Source: Saprospiraceae bacterium (lineage in GTDB: Bacteria > Bacteroidota > Bacteroidia > Chitinophagales > Saprospiraceae). Taken from it: 64,000 nucleotides of DNA. Both the position numbers and the translations under genes were made by a program. The DNA is taken from contig JADJYH010000020.1 of the NCBI GenBank assembly GCA_016719855.1, forward strand, positions 70,354-134,353, read 5' to 3'. The notes below the pieces were generated by a model that saw only the letters and a program-made list of their open reading frames with translations, had not been told where the DNA came from and did no database searches. Position 1 is the first letter of the stretch. Every line of letters begins with the position of its first letter. Below, piece after piece: positions 15,776 through 25,400 of the stretch.

Positions 15776-16318
15776 CTAAATGGACATGAGCGGGAGCGGA
15801 TCCATCGATTTTCCGTACTGATCGATAACTTCAAAATGCAAGTGATGAGGGCCATTGGAGGCGTTGCCCGTATTGCCAACCGTACCAATTATTTCTCCTT
15901 CTGTGACCTGCTGCCCTTCTGTCACCAATTGTTTATCCAGATGGGCGTAGTAGTAGGTCACTGTAGAGTTCAGGTTGCGCATCCAGACCTGTTTTCCGCC
16001 GTTGCCTTTCTCCACAACTCTGGTCACCACTCCTGCAGAAACTGACAGCACGGTCGTACCCCTTGGCGCAGCAATGTCAATGCCCTCGTGCTTCCGAGCG
16101 CCTTGCGCACGTTCGTCACCGAAAAAGCTGATGATGTTTTTGCTGGATTTCCCAGAAACAGGGAAGGTCGATAATTTGGCAGATGCTTTAGCCGAACCAT
16201 TCGGAGCCTTTTTTCCTGAATCAGGCCGGGAGGAATGGCGATCTTGCATGCGCTTCAGTTCGCTGCAAGTCATGAAAAGGCAAGCCAATAAAAGCAGTCC
16301 TAAATGATGTTTTTTCAT
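15776..16318 (-). CDS. M23 peptidase-family lipoprotein
   Basis: 180 residues. Lipoprotein signal (LGLLLLACLFMTC). A LytM/M23 domain fills the C-terminal two thirds with the zinc ligands HEGIDIA (H and D) and HLHFEV, so unlike the EnvC-like protein at 8828 it should be an active glycyl-glycine or D-Ala endopeptidase. Short for the family but complete. Convergent with the DUF4249 gene, only 9 bp apart. Confidence 0.88.
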   Translation of the reverse strand: MKKHHLGLLLLACLFMTCSELKRMQDRHSSRPDSGKKAPNGSAKASAKLSTFPVSGKSSKNIISFFGDERAQGARKHEGIDIAAPRGTTVLSVSAGVVTRVVEKGNGGKQVWMRNLNSTVTYYYAHLDKQLVTEGQQVTEGEIIGTVGNTGNASNGPHHLHFEVIDQYGKSMDPLPLMSI

Positions 16319-16437
16319 GTGCTAATTCTTTTCGACCCTTGGGTTGGGGCAAGAACTAAACGCCACGAAAGGCTGCACAGATGCGTAAGGATTGGTTAGG
16401 GTATGATAATTTTTGTTAAAATTATGGTTGGAAAACA

Positions 16438-17139
16438 TCAATGGCACATCGGCGTATCCCCCAACTTCGCCCAAAAGAAAAAGTCCCCCGGCACATGGAA
16501 GTTAAGCCCCCGAAAGATGAACAGCACGGCAAAGAAAACGAGGAACGCTGGGTATGCCTTGCGCAGCACAGTGCGAAAGCGGATGCCTGCAAAATTGCCA
16601 GCCAGCCCGGTGGCCAGCATCATCGGGAAGGTGCCCAACCCAAACAGTGCCATGTAGGCCATGCCGGAGCCGATGCCACCCGTGCTGAGTGCGCCCACCA
16701 CGGCCATGTAAACCAGTCCGCAGGGCAGCAAGCCGTTGAGCAATCCGATGAAAAACGAGGCGTTCACGCCGCTGTCTTTCAACAGTCGGGCGAGGTGAGA
16801 TTTTAGCCTAAAAACAAGTTGGTTCAGTCCCGGCAACCGCAGCAGGTTGGCCTCCACATTGATGGAAAACAGGGCGATCGCCAGCAGCAAGACGCCGAGT
16901 GCGATGGACATAAATTGCTGAAAACCAGCTAATTGCAAACCCCTGCCCGCCAGTCCGATAACCGCACCCAACAAGCTGTACGTCAACGTTCTTCCCAAAT
17001 TGTAACGCAGGGCATTGCCCACCAAAGCAGATCGGCTAGCACCTGCACTACCGGGCAGCGCACAGGCTATCGGGCCGCACATGCCAACGCAGTGCAGGCT
17101 GCCGAAAAGTCCGATGGTGAAGGCGGTCCAGAGGAACAT
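16438..17139 (-). CDS. TauE/SafE-family membrane protein of the cbb3 cluster
   Basis: 233 residues, six or seven membrane helices, starting FTIGLFGSLHCVGMCGPIAC. The CVGMCGP motif in the first helix and the place at the end of the cco operon are typical of the CcoI-linked TauE/SafE (DsbD-transmembrane-like) proteins, which are thought to take part in copper or heme delivery to cbb3 oxidase rather than sulfite export. Starts 55 bp after ccoI across an inverted repeat (17170-17256). Confidence 0.8.
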   Translation of the reverse strand: MFLWTAFTIGLFGSLHCVGMCGPIACALPGSAGASRSALVGNALRYNLGRTLTYSLLGAVIGLAGRGLQLAGFQQFMSIALGVLLLAIALFSINVEANLLRLPGLNQLVFRLKSHLARLLKDSGVNASFFIGLLNGLLPCGLVYMAVVGALSTGGIGSGMAYMALFGLGTFPMMLATGLAGNFAGIRFRTVLRKAYPAFLVFFAVLFIFRGLNFHVPGDFFFWAKLGDTPMCH

Positions 17140-17169
17140 GGCGATTTCGGATTTACGATTGGCGCGCAG

Positions 17170-17256
17170 GGATTGGAAAGCCCGAAGGGATTTCTAATCC
17201 CGATTCCCTGCCCGCTCAGGCTTAGAAATCCCTCCTACCGTCGGGCTTTCCAATCC
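17170..17256. repeat. Inverted repeat at ccoI 3' end
   Basis: GGATTGGAAAGCCCGAAGGG and ATTTCTAA (17170-17197) pair with their reverse complement at 17222-17256. The right arm encodes the last residues of CcoI (KGLESPTVGGISKPERAGN). Confidence 0.75.
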
Positions 17257-19726
17257 TTTGCTCAATTTCAATTTTCCCATTATTGTTGTGCTTGCCATGC
17301 CAAACCCCACAATCGTCAGCGAGCTGAGGGGCATCAGAATGGCGGCCACCACGGGTGACAGTTCGCCTTGTACGGCGTAGCTCAAACCCACCACATTGTA
17401 CAGTGCTGCGAGTATCCATGCAGCGTAAACGAGGTAAATGCTCTTCTTCGCAAATTCCAGAAAATCAGGCAGTTGCGCAAATTTTTTGGCGTCCAATACG
17501 GCGTCGCAGGCAGGGGTGAAGTTGTTCACGTCCTCGGCCACCACGATGCCCACATCGGCTTGGCGGAGCGCCCCGGCGTCGTTTAGTCCATCGCCAAGCA
17601 TGAGCATGGTCTCGCCCTCCGACTGTTGGGATTTGATGAAGTTGAGCTTGTCGTGGGGAGATTGGTTGAAGAAAATTGATATTGGGATATTAGGATATTG
17701 GGATATTGGAGTCGTAGTTTCGGGAGCAAATTTTGGCAACAGGTACTCCCGCTCTCGTTCGTTGTCGCCAGAGAGGAGGAAGGTTTTTCCCCATTTTTTG
17801 AAATAATCCACGACCGACCAAACGGATGGGCGGTACTGGTTGCGAAGCTGGAAACCGCCTTTGACCTGACCGTTTATTTCAACGAAAACCGTAGCGTCGG
17901 CGGGGGTGTTTTTGCCGAAGCCAACAAAGGAAGCGGAACCGATGCGGATGTGTTGACTGGCCACAACGCCTTCGATACCTTGGCCTATATGTTCCTGAAA
18001 ATCAGCGACTTCCATCATGTTGCCACCCGCTGCAATCATCCTGCTGAGTGGGTGCGAGGAACGGCTTGCCAGTGCTTTTGTCCATGCCATTTCCGCTTCG
18101 GTGAGCGGATGGCCTTCGTACTGCAATTCGCTACCCGTGGCCGCCGTCAGCGTCCCCGTTTTATCAAAAACCACCACCGTGACGTTGCGGAGCGCCTCCA
18201 CCACGTTTGTGTTTTTGAGGTAAAAACCGTGGCGAGCCAGTATGCGGACGGTGTTGCCGAGCGTGAACGGCACATTGAGTGCCGCAGCGCAGGGGCAGGC
18301 GATGATGAGCACCGCCGTGAAGGCGTTGAAGGCAATTTGGGGGTCACGGGGCAGCCAGAAAGCCAAAGTTGCAAAAGCGATAGCGAGGATGATGATGGTA
18401 AAATAGCGGCTGACCCTGTTGGCTAAGCGGCTGGTGCCCATCAGTTTTTCTTGGTGGAAAGCGTCGTCGTTCCAAAGCTGGGTGAGGTAGCTCTGGCTCA
18501 CTTTTTTGGTCAACAACAGCTCAATGGCATCGCCGAGGTGACGGCCACCGGCGTAGATTTTTTCGCCTGAATGCCGTTCCACGGGTTCCGCTTCGCCAGT
18601 AACAAAGCTGTAATCGAGCCTCGCCAATCCTTTTTTCAAAATGCCGTCGGCGGGCACGAGTTCCCCATTGCGGATTAGGATGCGGTCGCCGGGTTCGAGT
18701 TTATTGACAGAAACGCTTTCTGATTCGGGGTCAGACTTGTCAGGTCTCAAAGACCTGACAAGTCTTGTTGCAGCTACCGGAAAATACGACTTGTAATCCC
18801 GGTCAAACGAGATTCGGTGGTAGGTCATCTGCTGGAACCATTTGCCCACCAAAAGGAAAAACACCAGCCCGGCGAGGCTGTCCATGTAGCCAGCACCAGT
18901 ATCAGTGGCGATTTCGAAGGCACTGCGGAAGTACAACACCAGGATGCCGAGCGCCAGCGGCACGTCAATACTGAGTTGGCGGGTGCGCAACGTGGCCCAA
19001 GCGGAGGTGATGTAATCACGTCCGCTGTAAAACGCCACGGGGGTGGCCAGTGCGATGTTCAGCCAGCCGAACACCTTGCGGAACCACATCTCCGACTCCT
19101 GCAAGCCGAGGTATTCCGGGAAACTGAGCAGCATGATGTTGCCGAAGGCGAACCCAGCCACGCCGAGCTGGTAAATCAGCCGACGGCTGATGGGCTTGCG
19201 GGCAGTGCCTTCCAGTGTGTTGAGGTTCAGGTCGGGCGGGTAGCCGATGCTGGCCAGCAGTTCGGCCACTTTGCGCAAGCTGGTGGCTTGGTGGTCGAAA
19301 GGTGATGGTGGCCTCCCGCTTGAGGAAATTGACCTTGGTGGCGAAGACGGCTGGCGAAAGCTTGTGCAGGTTTTCGAGCAACCAGATGCACGAGGCACAG
19401 TGGATTTGCGGCAGGTGCAGCGTCAGCTTCGATTGTTTTTCGTTCTTGAAAGTAAGGACTTTATCAGCGGCCTCTGGGTCATCGAGCCAAGCGTATTGCT
19501 CGGTTTTACGGCCTTTCAGGCTGAGGCCCGCATTTTTTTCGATGTTGTAAAAATGCGTGAGGTCGCTGGCGTTCAGGATTTCGTAAACCGTCTTGCAGCC
19601 CTCACAGCAGAAGTTTTTTTCGCTAAAAAACATACGCTCATCACGGCACTCGTCGCCACAGTGGAAGCAGGTGGTCTTTGCTCCTACGAGTGGTTTTAGT
19701 TCTTCGATGTTGGCGGTGATGGTCAT
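17194..19726 (-). CDS. ccoI: CcoI, copper-translocating P-type ATPase (one frame break)
   Basis: Loads copper for the CuB site of cbb3 oxidase. Cys-rich N-terminus (CFHCGDEC, CCEGCKTVYEIL), an HMA-like CASCIW, membrane helices, CPCAAALN in the copper-path helix, DKTGTLTA phosphorylation loop and GDGLNDAGALRQADVG hinge. An extra base in the run 19298-19300 shifts the frame after FLKREATITF; removing it continues DHQATSLRKVAELLASIGYP, giving one protein of about 840 residues. Two word elements lie in frame inside it: a perfect 15 bp inverted repeat (18733-18765) near SLRPDKSD and a GGATATTGG array (17677-17710) coding PISQYPNIPIS in the nucleotide-binding domain; the C-terminus is also array-derived. 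Confidence 0.9.
17677..17710. repeat. In-frame word array in ccoI, word GGATATTGG
   Basis: Four copies of GGATATTGG/GGATATTAG. Translated on the coding strand it gives the proline-rich PISQYPNIPIS between the FAPET strand and the FFNQSPHDK helix, a loop in the nucleotide-binding domain. Confidence 0.75.
18733..18765. repeat. In-frame perfect palindrome in ccoI
   Basis: AGACTTGTCAGGTCT, a CAA loop, then AGACCTGACAAGTCT: two 15 bp arms with no mismatch. It lies in coding sequence between VAAT and the conserved VNKLEPGDRILIRNGE, lengthening that loop by about a dozen residues. Confidence 0.85.
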
Positions 19727-19733
19727 CTTTCTT

Positions 19734-19777
19734 CGGTTGATGAAGGTTGATAAAAGGTTGATATGGGTTGATGGTTG
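19734..19777. repeat. Word array, word GGTTGATAA
   Basis: Four to five GGTTGAT words between ccoH and ccoI; same word as at 14801-14844. Confidence 0.7.
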
Positions 19778-19789
19778 CAGAGAGTATTC

Positions 19790-20224
19790 CTACAAAATCA
19801 CTACTTGTTCCTTGTAAAACGGCTTTCCGCCAGCCTGCCAATCCACCTTGACCGTCCAGCGGCCGGGAGTGAGTTGGTCGGTTGGCACAAGCTGCTGACC
19901 CTGTGCGTCCGGGGCGATTTTCAATGAAAAATCCTTGGACTTGTCATCGGCCCGGTAGAACAGGATTTCGCCGCTGGACTGTTGGATGTCCGTTGGAAAA
20001 AGCAGTTGGACACCATCAGTCATTTTACTGATTTTCAAGTCGTTGGCCAGCGCTTGGCTGTTCGTCAACTTGTCGTACTGCTGTTGATAGGCCAAGTCTT
20101 TGGCGTAGTAGTCGTCCACTACAAGCGTGTGGTCAATGCTCTTCGACTTGATGACGAAGCCGACCATGGTGATGGCAAAAAGGCCGTAAATAATGGCGAT
20201 TGATGTGCCCCAGTTGAGTTTCAT
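19790..20224 (-). CDS. ccoH: CcoH/FixH, cbb3 oxidase assembly protein
   Basis: 144 residues: one N-terminal membrane helix (WGTSIAIIYGLFAITMVGFV), then VVDDYYAKDLAYQQQYDK, the FixH hallmark, and a periplasmic beta domain ending WQAGGKPFYKEQVVI. FixH helps stabilise the oxidase during assembly. Lies between ccoG and ccoI in the operon. Confidence 0.9.
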   Translation of the reverse strand: MKLNWGTSIAIIYGLFAITMVGFVIKSKSIDHTLVVDDYYAKDLAYQQQYDKLTNSQALANDLKISKMTDGVQLLFPTDIQQSSGEILFYRADDKSKDFSLKIAPDAQGQQLVPTDQLTPGRWTVKVDWQAGGKPFYKEQVVIL

Positions 20225-20237
20225 GATTTAGATGATT

Positions 20238-20308
20238 GTGAGAAGTGAGCGAGTGATCGGTTGAGCGGGCCTCTGCTCACCCGATCACTCGCTCACTCGC
20301 TCGCCCTC
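20238..20308. repeat. Word-array hairpin, word GTGAGCGAGTGA
   Basis: Left arm 20238-20270, right arm 20273-20308 (CACTCGCTCACTCGCTCG). It fills the ccoG-ccoH gap. The same word builds the larger hairpin at 58590-58723. Confidence 0.85.
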
Positions 20309-21780
20309 TATTTCACCGGTCCCAAGAAGTTCGTCTTCGCCTCGTCCACCAGCTTCCCGTTGGACCAGACCTCTATTTCCAATTTTGTTTTCCGGCTATC
20401 CAATTGATTTTCAGGCATTTCGATGAAGAAAACGCCTTTCAGCATGCCGCCTTTCGGTACGATGGTAGCTGCGTCACCGACAAACTTGATTCGGCCATTG
20501 GGCGCTCCCTTTAGTTTGAACTCGATGTTCGGGAAGTCCTTGGTCGTTTTGTTGATAACCTCGTAGTTGTAAAGGTTGCTCAGGTATCCGCCTTCCACTT
20601 TTTGGTAGAGCTGGCCGGGGGTACGAAGCAGAACCGTCTCCACCTCGGTGCGGGTGGCGAAGAGGAACACTTGAACCGCTATCAGTGCGGTCAGTACGCC
20701 CGTATATGCCCAAACCCTTGTGGTGAAAATCTTGCGCCTACCTTCCTTGATGCCCGTCTCGCTGTCGTAGCGGATGAGTCCCTTGGGTCGGTTGACTTTG
20801 GTCATCACGTCGTCGCAAGCGTCCATGCAAGCGGTGCAGTTGACGCATTCGAGTTGTGTGCCGTTGCGGATATCGATGCCCGTTGGGCAAACATGGACGC
20901 AGAGCTTGCAGTCAATGCAGTCGCCTTTTTTAGTTGGCAGTTCGGCAGTTGGCAGTTCGCCAGTCTGCGTCTCGGACTGCCAACTGCCAACTGTTGACTG
21001 CCGACTAATTTTCCCCCTTGGCTCACCCCGAACGTAGTCATAATGAACCACGATGCTATCCGGTACGAGCAGCACGCCCTGCAAACGGCCATAAGGGCAA
21101 ACGGCGATACAAACTTGCTCCCGCATGTACGAAAACACGAAAAAGAAAATACCTGAAAATACCAACAACGCCATGAAGCCGCCGAGGTGTAGGCCGATAG
21201 GGTCGGTAGCGATTTTCAGCACCTTGTCCGAGCCGATGATGTACATCAAGAACGTGTTGGCAATGAGCAGTGCGATGGCGTAAAAAATGGCGTATTTGCT
21301 GACCCGTTTGAACATTTTCTGTCCTGTCCATGGTGCGGCAGCGAGCTTGCGCTGTTGTCCGGCGTCTCCGTCAATCCAGTATTCGATTTTACGGAAGACC
21401 ATTTCCATGAAAATCGTCTGGGGGCAAATCCAGCCACAGAACAACCGGCCGAACACCACGGTAAACAGCACCACGAACAGCATAAACGTCACCATCGCCA
21501 AAGCGAACAGGTGCATATCCTGTGGTGTGAAAACGATGCTGAAGATGATGAACTTGCGCTCCAGCACATTGAACAACAAAAGCGGCTCGCCATTCACCCG
21601 GATAAACGGCATACCGAATAGCAGGGCCAACAAGGCGAAGCTCACCCAAGTGCGGGCTTTGTAGAACCAGCCACCCGGTTTTTTGGGATACATCCAAACC
21701 CGCTTGCCCTTCTTGTCCACCGTGGCCAAATGGTCACGGTACTCCTCCGTGTCTTGATATAGCTCGTCGATGATATTCAT
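20308..21780 (-). CDS. ccoG: CcoG, cbb3 oxidase accessory iron-sulfur protein
   Basis: About 490 residues; ATG 21780 chosen over TTG 21786. Membrane ferredoxin that reduces copper for CuB assembly. Helices in the first half, CGWICPQTIFMEMVFRKIEY (polyferredoxin motif), CIAVCPYGRLQGVL, then two 4Fe-4S motifs CIDCKLCVHVCPTGID and CVNCTACMDACD, and a C-terminal Ig-like domain. Between RGEPRGK and KKGDCIDCK, normally adjacent, sit about 25 extra residues (SWQSETQTGELPTAELPT) coded by a word-array hairpin (20933-21006). They fall in a loop before the first cluster, so function may be kept. Confidence 0.93.
   Translation of the reverse strand: MNIIDELYQDTEEYRDHLATVDKKGKRVWMYPKKPGGWFYKARTWVSFALLALLFGMPFIRVNGEPLLLFNVLERKFIIFSIVFTPQDMHLFALAMVTFMLFVVLFTVVFGRLFCGWICPQTIFMEMVFRKIEYWIDGDAGQQRKLAAAPWTGQKMFKRVSKYAIFYAIALLIANTFLMYIIGSDKVLKIATDPIGLHLGGFMALLVFSGIFFFVFSYMREQVCIAVCPYGRLQGVLLVPDSIVVHYDYVRGEPRGKISRQSTVGSWQSETQTGELPTAELPTKKGDCIDCKLCVHVCPTGIDIRNGTQLECVNCTACMDACDDVMTKVNRPKGLIRYDSETGIKEGRRKIFTTRVWAYTGVLTALIAVQVFLFATRTEVETVLLRTPGQLYQKVEGGYLSNLYNYEVINKTTKDFPNIEFKLKGAPNGRIKFVGDAATIVPKGGMLKGVFFIEMPENQLDSRKTKLEIEVWSNGKLVDEAKTNFLGPVK
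20933..21006. repeat. In-frame word-array hairpin in ccoG, word TTGGCAGTTCGG
   Basis: Left arm GTTGGCAGTTCGGCAGTTGG and more (20933-20971), right arm GACTGCCAACTGCCAACTGT and more (20975-21006). Entirely inside the open ccoG frame. Related words occur at 59658-59820. Confidence 0.85.
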
Positions 21781-21980
21781 TGCCAAAGGTTTCTGCGCCC
21801 GAAGCCCGGGCTGTTTGCTTCAACATTGCCTTTCATGCAGCGACGCTACAAAGCCGCTCCGTCATTGAAACTTCATGGCAATTGTAGCGTCGTTGTGTGA
21901 AGTTTCTTTTGATACAAATATCAAAAGAAATCCTGTTCCGAAGTGTAGTTTAAGTCACAAATGGCCGTGCATGAACAGGG

Positions 21981-22958
21981 CTACTTGTTGGTAGCCGGAG
22001 CCGCTGCTGCTGTGCTGTCGGCAGCAGGGGCCACCGTTGTGGCAGTACTGTCGGCTGATGCACCTGCTTTCGTTGGATCGTACAAGGTTCCCTGCGGCGC
22101 CTTCGGGTTTGGCGGGTTCGTGCCTTTCAACGTCAGGATATAGCTCGCCACCCTTTGCATATCGCTCGCCCGCAACTGCTCGCTCCACGAAATCATGCCT
22201 TTTTCCACCACCCCGTTTTTGATGGTCTTGAACAGGCTCTGGATGCTGCCACCGTGAATCCAGTAGTCGTCGGTCATGTTCGGCCCAATGCCGCCCTCGC
22301 CGAGCTTGCCGTGGCAAGAGATACAGTTGGCGGAGAAGATGGATGCCCCAAGTGCCAGTTCCTGCGGGTCGGTCAGCGCAGTGACGTTGGTCTCGTCCAC
22401 GTTGTCGGATTGTGTAGCGAGGTAGGCGTTCACCTCGGCCTTGGCCATCTCCATTTCGGTTTCGTACTCCTGCTTCGGAGAAGGTCCGATGTCGGTCAGG
22501 TGGTAGGCGAACATATAAACCACAGCGAAAACAATGCTGAGGTAAAACATGCCCAACCACCAGGGCGGCAGCTTGTTGTCCAGTTCCCGGATGCCGTCGT
22601 AGTCGTGGCCGAGGTCAATGTCGGCCTCGTGTTCGACTGGCACGGCTTGCGTCATGGACTTGTACATGCGGCTCCACCAGCTTTCCCGTGGGGCACGATA
22701 AGCCTCCACGACTTCCTCGATGCCTTTTTCACGGAGCATCTGGATTTCCTGCATTTTCACCACCGATGAAAACAACTGGGTGATGGCCAACAGCGCCCCA
22801 ATGATGACCACCGCAGCTACTGCCAACGTGATGGTACCGATGGTGTTTGCCCAAAAATCAGGGTTCACTGGCTTGGCAGCAGCGTCTTGGGCCCAAGTCG
22901 CCAACGGTAGTAGCGACGATGCTACCAAAAGCATTGGACGTAAGATTATATTTTTCAT
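21981..22958 (-). CDS. ccoP: CcoP, cbb3 oxidase cytochrome c subunit
   Basis: About 325 residues from ATG 22958. Signal/helix at the start, second helix (TLAVAAVVIIGALLAITQLF), a CcoP-type WWLGMFYLSIVFAVVYM helix, then a single c-type heme domain with CISCHG and a distal Met in KGMISW. Proteobacterial CcoP has two hemes; one is common in Bacteroidota. The last 40 residues are an Ala/Thr/Ser-rich tail (ADSTATTVAPAADSTAAAAP). Electrons pass from here to CcoO/CcoN. Confidence 0.92.
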   Translation of the reverse strand: MKNIILRPMLLVASSLLPLATWAQDAAAKPVNPDFWANTIGTITLAVAAVVIIGALLAITQLFSSVVKMQEIQMLREKGIEEVVEAYRAPRESWWSRMYKSMTQAVPVEHEADIDLGHDYDGIRELDNKLPPWWLGMFYLSIVFAVVYMFAYHLTDIGPSPKQEYETEMEMAKAEVNAYLATQSDNVDETNVTALTDPQELALGASIFSANCISCHGKLGEGGIGPNMTDDYWIHGGSIQSLFKTIKNGVVEKGMISWSEQLRASDMQRVASYILTLKGTNPPNPKAPQGTLYDPTKAGASADSTATTVAPAADSTAAAAPATNK

Positions 22959-23022
22959 AAAACGTTGGTTTTGAACAAGTTGAGTTTTAATTTGCAACGC
23001 CAGCGGCTTTGCCTGTTTTGAA

Positions 23023-23181
23023 TTAATCGTCCAGCGGAAGGCGGGATACTTTGTCAACGTAATCTTTTTTCCTCGTTAAAATCCAGACCGTGCTGAACAG
23101 GAAAATAGCGAAAAACAAGACCAGCGCTACAATGGCCAGCCAGTTGATATCGCCTTCACTTTGAAGGATGTGCTTGAACAT
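23023..23181 (-). CDS. ccoQ: CcoQ-like small cbb3 oxidase subunit
   Basis: 52 residues, one membrane helix (WLAIVALVLFFAIFLFSTVW) followed by LTRKKDYVDKVSRLPLDD. Size, topology, basic RKKDY after the helix and the place between ccoNO and ccoP identify it as the CcoQ/subunit IV equivalent. Confidence 0.8.
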   Translation of the reverse strand: MFKHILQSEGDINWLAIVALVLFFAIFLFSTVWILTRKKDYVDKVSRLPLDD

Positions 23182-23183
23182 TT

Positions 23184-23251
23184 TGAGTTATGAATTGTGA
23201 GTTATGAGTTATAAGTGTGGGTGGAAACTCAACACTCATAACTCATAACTA
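23184..23251. repeat. Word-array hairpin, word GAGTTATGA
   Basis: Left arm GAGTTATGAATTGTGAGTTA and more, right arm AACTCAACACTCATAACTCA. Fills the ccoNO-ccoQ gap. Confidence 0.85.
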
Positions 23252-23255
23252 ATTT

Positions 23256-25400
23256 TTATTTACCTGCCGGAGCCTGCACCGTGATGTCCACACCTAGGCG
23301 CTGGAGGTAGGCAATGATGGCTACGATTTCTTTTTTCTCCACTCCTGCCTGCTCGACGCCCTCGCCTTTCAGGCTCTTGCCGATGCGCTGTGCCTGAGCA
23401 GCAAGGTCCTCGTTCGCAATGGTTTCGTACCCCGAATCGTAGGGGGTTCCGAGTTGCTGTAGCACCTTGATTTTAGATGCGGTGGTTGAGATGTCGAGGT
23501 CGTTCTCCGCCAACCAAGGGTAGGCGGGCATGATGGAACCGGGCGAGGTGCTGGTCGGGTCAATCAAGTGGTTGTAGTGCCAGCTGTCCGATTTTTTCAG
23601 CTTGCCCACGCCTTCACGGGCGAGGTCAGGCCCAGTGCGCTTGCTGCCCCAGAGGAACGGGCGGTCATAGATGAACTCTCCGCTCTTCGAGTACTCGCCG
23701 TAGCGCTCCGTCTCGAAGCGGAACGGGCGCACCATCTGTGAGTGGCAACCCACGCAGCCTTCTCGTACGAAAAGGTCACGACCTTGGAGTTCGAGTGGGG
23801 TGTAGGGCTTCACACTGGCAATTTTCGGCACGTTGTCGTCCACCCACCACATCGGGAACATCTCGACCATGCCACCAATCAGTACGAGCACGAGGCTGGC
23901 GACCAGCATCTGCATCGGCTTGCGCTCAATCCAGCGATGCCAGTGTTCCTTGTGTTCGGCTATGTGTTTTGTGGGCAGTGCAGGTGCTTCCGCTGCTTCG
24001 TTGGCAATCAGGTTGCCGCTGCCAGCCGTCTTCAGCAGGTTGTAAATACCTACGATAACACCCGTGATGAACAGCGTTCCGCCAATGATACGGATGCCGT
24101 ACATCGGCACGATTTGAGTCACCGTTTCCAGGAAGTTCGGATAAACGAGGAATCCGTCCGGCGTGAATGCCCGCCACATTAGGTTCTGCACCACAGCCGC
24201 CCAGTAAAGAGGGATGGCGTAGAAAATGATGCCCAACGTACCGAGCCAGAAGTGCGTGTTGGCCAGTTTTACGGAGTAAAGTTTGGTGTCAAATATGCGT
24301 GGCATCAGCCAGTAGAGGATGCCGAAAGTGAGCATGCCGTTCCAGCCAAGTGCGCCCACGTGTACGTGCGCTATCGTCCAGTCGGAGTAGTGTGTGATGG
24401 CGTTGAACGACTTGATGGACATCATCGGGCCTTCAAACGTGGACATACCGTAGGCGGTCACGGCCACCACCATGAACTTCAGGATGGGGTCTTGGCGCAC
24501 CCGGTCCCAAGCGCCACGCAGGGTGAGCAGGCCGTTGAGCATACCACCCCACGATGGGGCGATGAGCATCAGCGAGAACACCATGCCCAATGATTGTGCC
24601 CAGTCGGGCAGTGAGGTGTAGAGCAAGTGGTGAGGGCCTGCCCATATATAAATGAAGATAAGTGCCCAGAAGTGTACGATGGACAGCCGGTAGCTGAATA
24701 CCGGGCGGTTGGCTGCCTTCGGCATGAAGTAGTACATCAGGCCAAGGTAGGGCGTGGTGAGGAAGAACGCCACGGCGTTGTGGCCATACCACCACTGCAC
24801 CAGTGCCTCCTGTACTCCGGCAAACACGCCGTAGCTGTGCAGGCCGGATGTCGGGATTTCGAGGTTGCGCACGATGTGCAACACGGCCACAGTAATCCAG
24901 GTGGCGATGTAAAACCAAACCGCCACGTATAGGTGCTCTTCCCGCCGCTTGATGATGGTACCGAACATGTTGATACCGAAAATCACCCACACCAGCGTGA
25001 TGGCGATGTCAATCGGCCAGGTCAGCTCGGCGTACTCGCCGCTGGTGGTGAAGCCAAAAGGCAGCGTCAGTGCAGCACTCACGATGATGAGCTGCCAAGC
25101 CCAAAAGTGCAGGTTGCTCAACAGGTCGCTGAACATACGGGCCTTCATGAGCCGTTGCAGGGAGTAGTAAACGCCCATGAAAATGCCGTTGCCCACAAAT
25201 GCGAAGATGATGGCGTTGGTGTGCAGTGGCCTGAGCCGCCCGAAGGAAAGCCATGGTGTGTCGAGGTTTAGCACCGGGAACACCAGTTCTAAGGCTATCC
25301 ATAATCCGACCAACATGCCCACGATGCCCCAAAGCATGGTGGCGTAGGCGAATTTTTTGACGATGGCGTTGTCGTAATGAAAATGTTCTACTTGTGTCAT
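23256..25400 (-). CDS. ccoNO: CcoNO, fused catalytic and cytochrome c subunits of cbb3 oxidase
   Basis: 714 residues. The CcoN part (about 1-480) has twelve helices and the heme/CuB histidines (RPLHTNAIIFAF, WWYGHNAVAFFL, AGPHHLLYTSLPDW, HYSDWTIAHVHVGALGWNG). The CcoO part (about 510-714) has the heme motif CVGCHSQMVRPF and a later YPWL/M heme ligand region. N-O fusion is characteristic of Bacteroidota. High-affinity terminal oxidase used at low oxygen. Confidence 0.95.
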   Translation of the reverse strand: MTQVEHFHYDNAIVKKFAYATMLWGIVGMLVGLWIALELVFPVLNLDTPWLSFGRLRPLHTNAIIFAFVGNGIFMGVYYSLQRLMKARMFSDLLSNLHFWAWQLIIVSAALTLPFGFTTSGEYAELTWPIDIAITLVWVIFGINMFGTIIKRREEHLYVAVWFYIATWITVAVLHIVRNLEIPTSGLHSYGVFAGVQEALVQWWYGHNAVAFFLTTPYLGLMYYFMPKAANRPVFSYRLSIVHFWALIFIYIWAGPHHLLYTSLPDWAQSLGMVFSLMLIAPSWGGMLNGLLTLRGAWDRVRQDPILKFMVVAVTAYGMSTFEGPMMSIKSFNAITHYSDWTIAHVHVGALGWNGMLTFGILYWLMPRIFDTKLYSVKLANTHFWLGTLGIIFYAIPLYWAAVVQNLMWRAFTPDGFLVYPNFLETVTQIVPMYGIRIIGGTLFITGVIVGIYNLLKTAGSGNLIANEAAEAPALPTKHIAEHKEHWHRWIERKPMQMLVASLVLVLIGGMVEMFPMWWVDDNVPKIASVKPYTPLELQGRDLFVREGCVGCHSQMVRPFRFETERYGEYSKSGEFIYDRPFLWGSKRTGPDLAREGVGKLKKSDSWHYNHLIDPTSTSPGSIMPAYPWLAENDLDISTTASKIKVLQQLGTPYDSGYETIANEDLAAQAQRIGKSLKGEGVEQAGVEKKEIVAIIAYLQRLGVDITVQAPAGK

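Noticed and set aside
16438..17139. True sulfite or taurine exporter
   Set aside because: The CVGMCGP helix and place in the cco operon point to the copper/heme-delivery type of this family.
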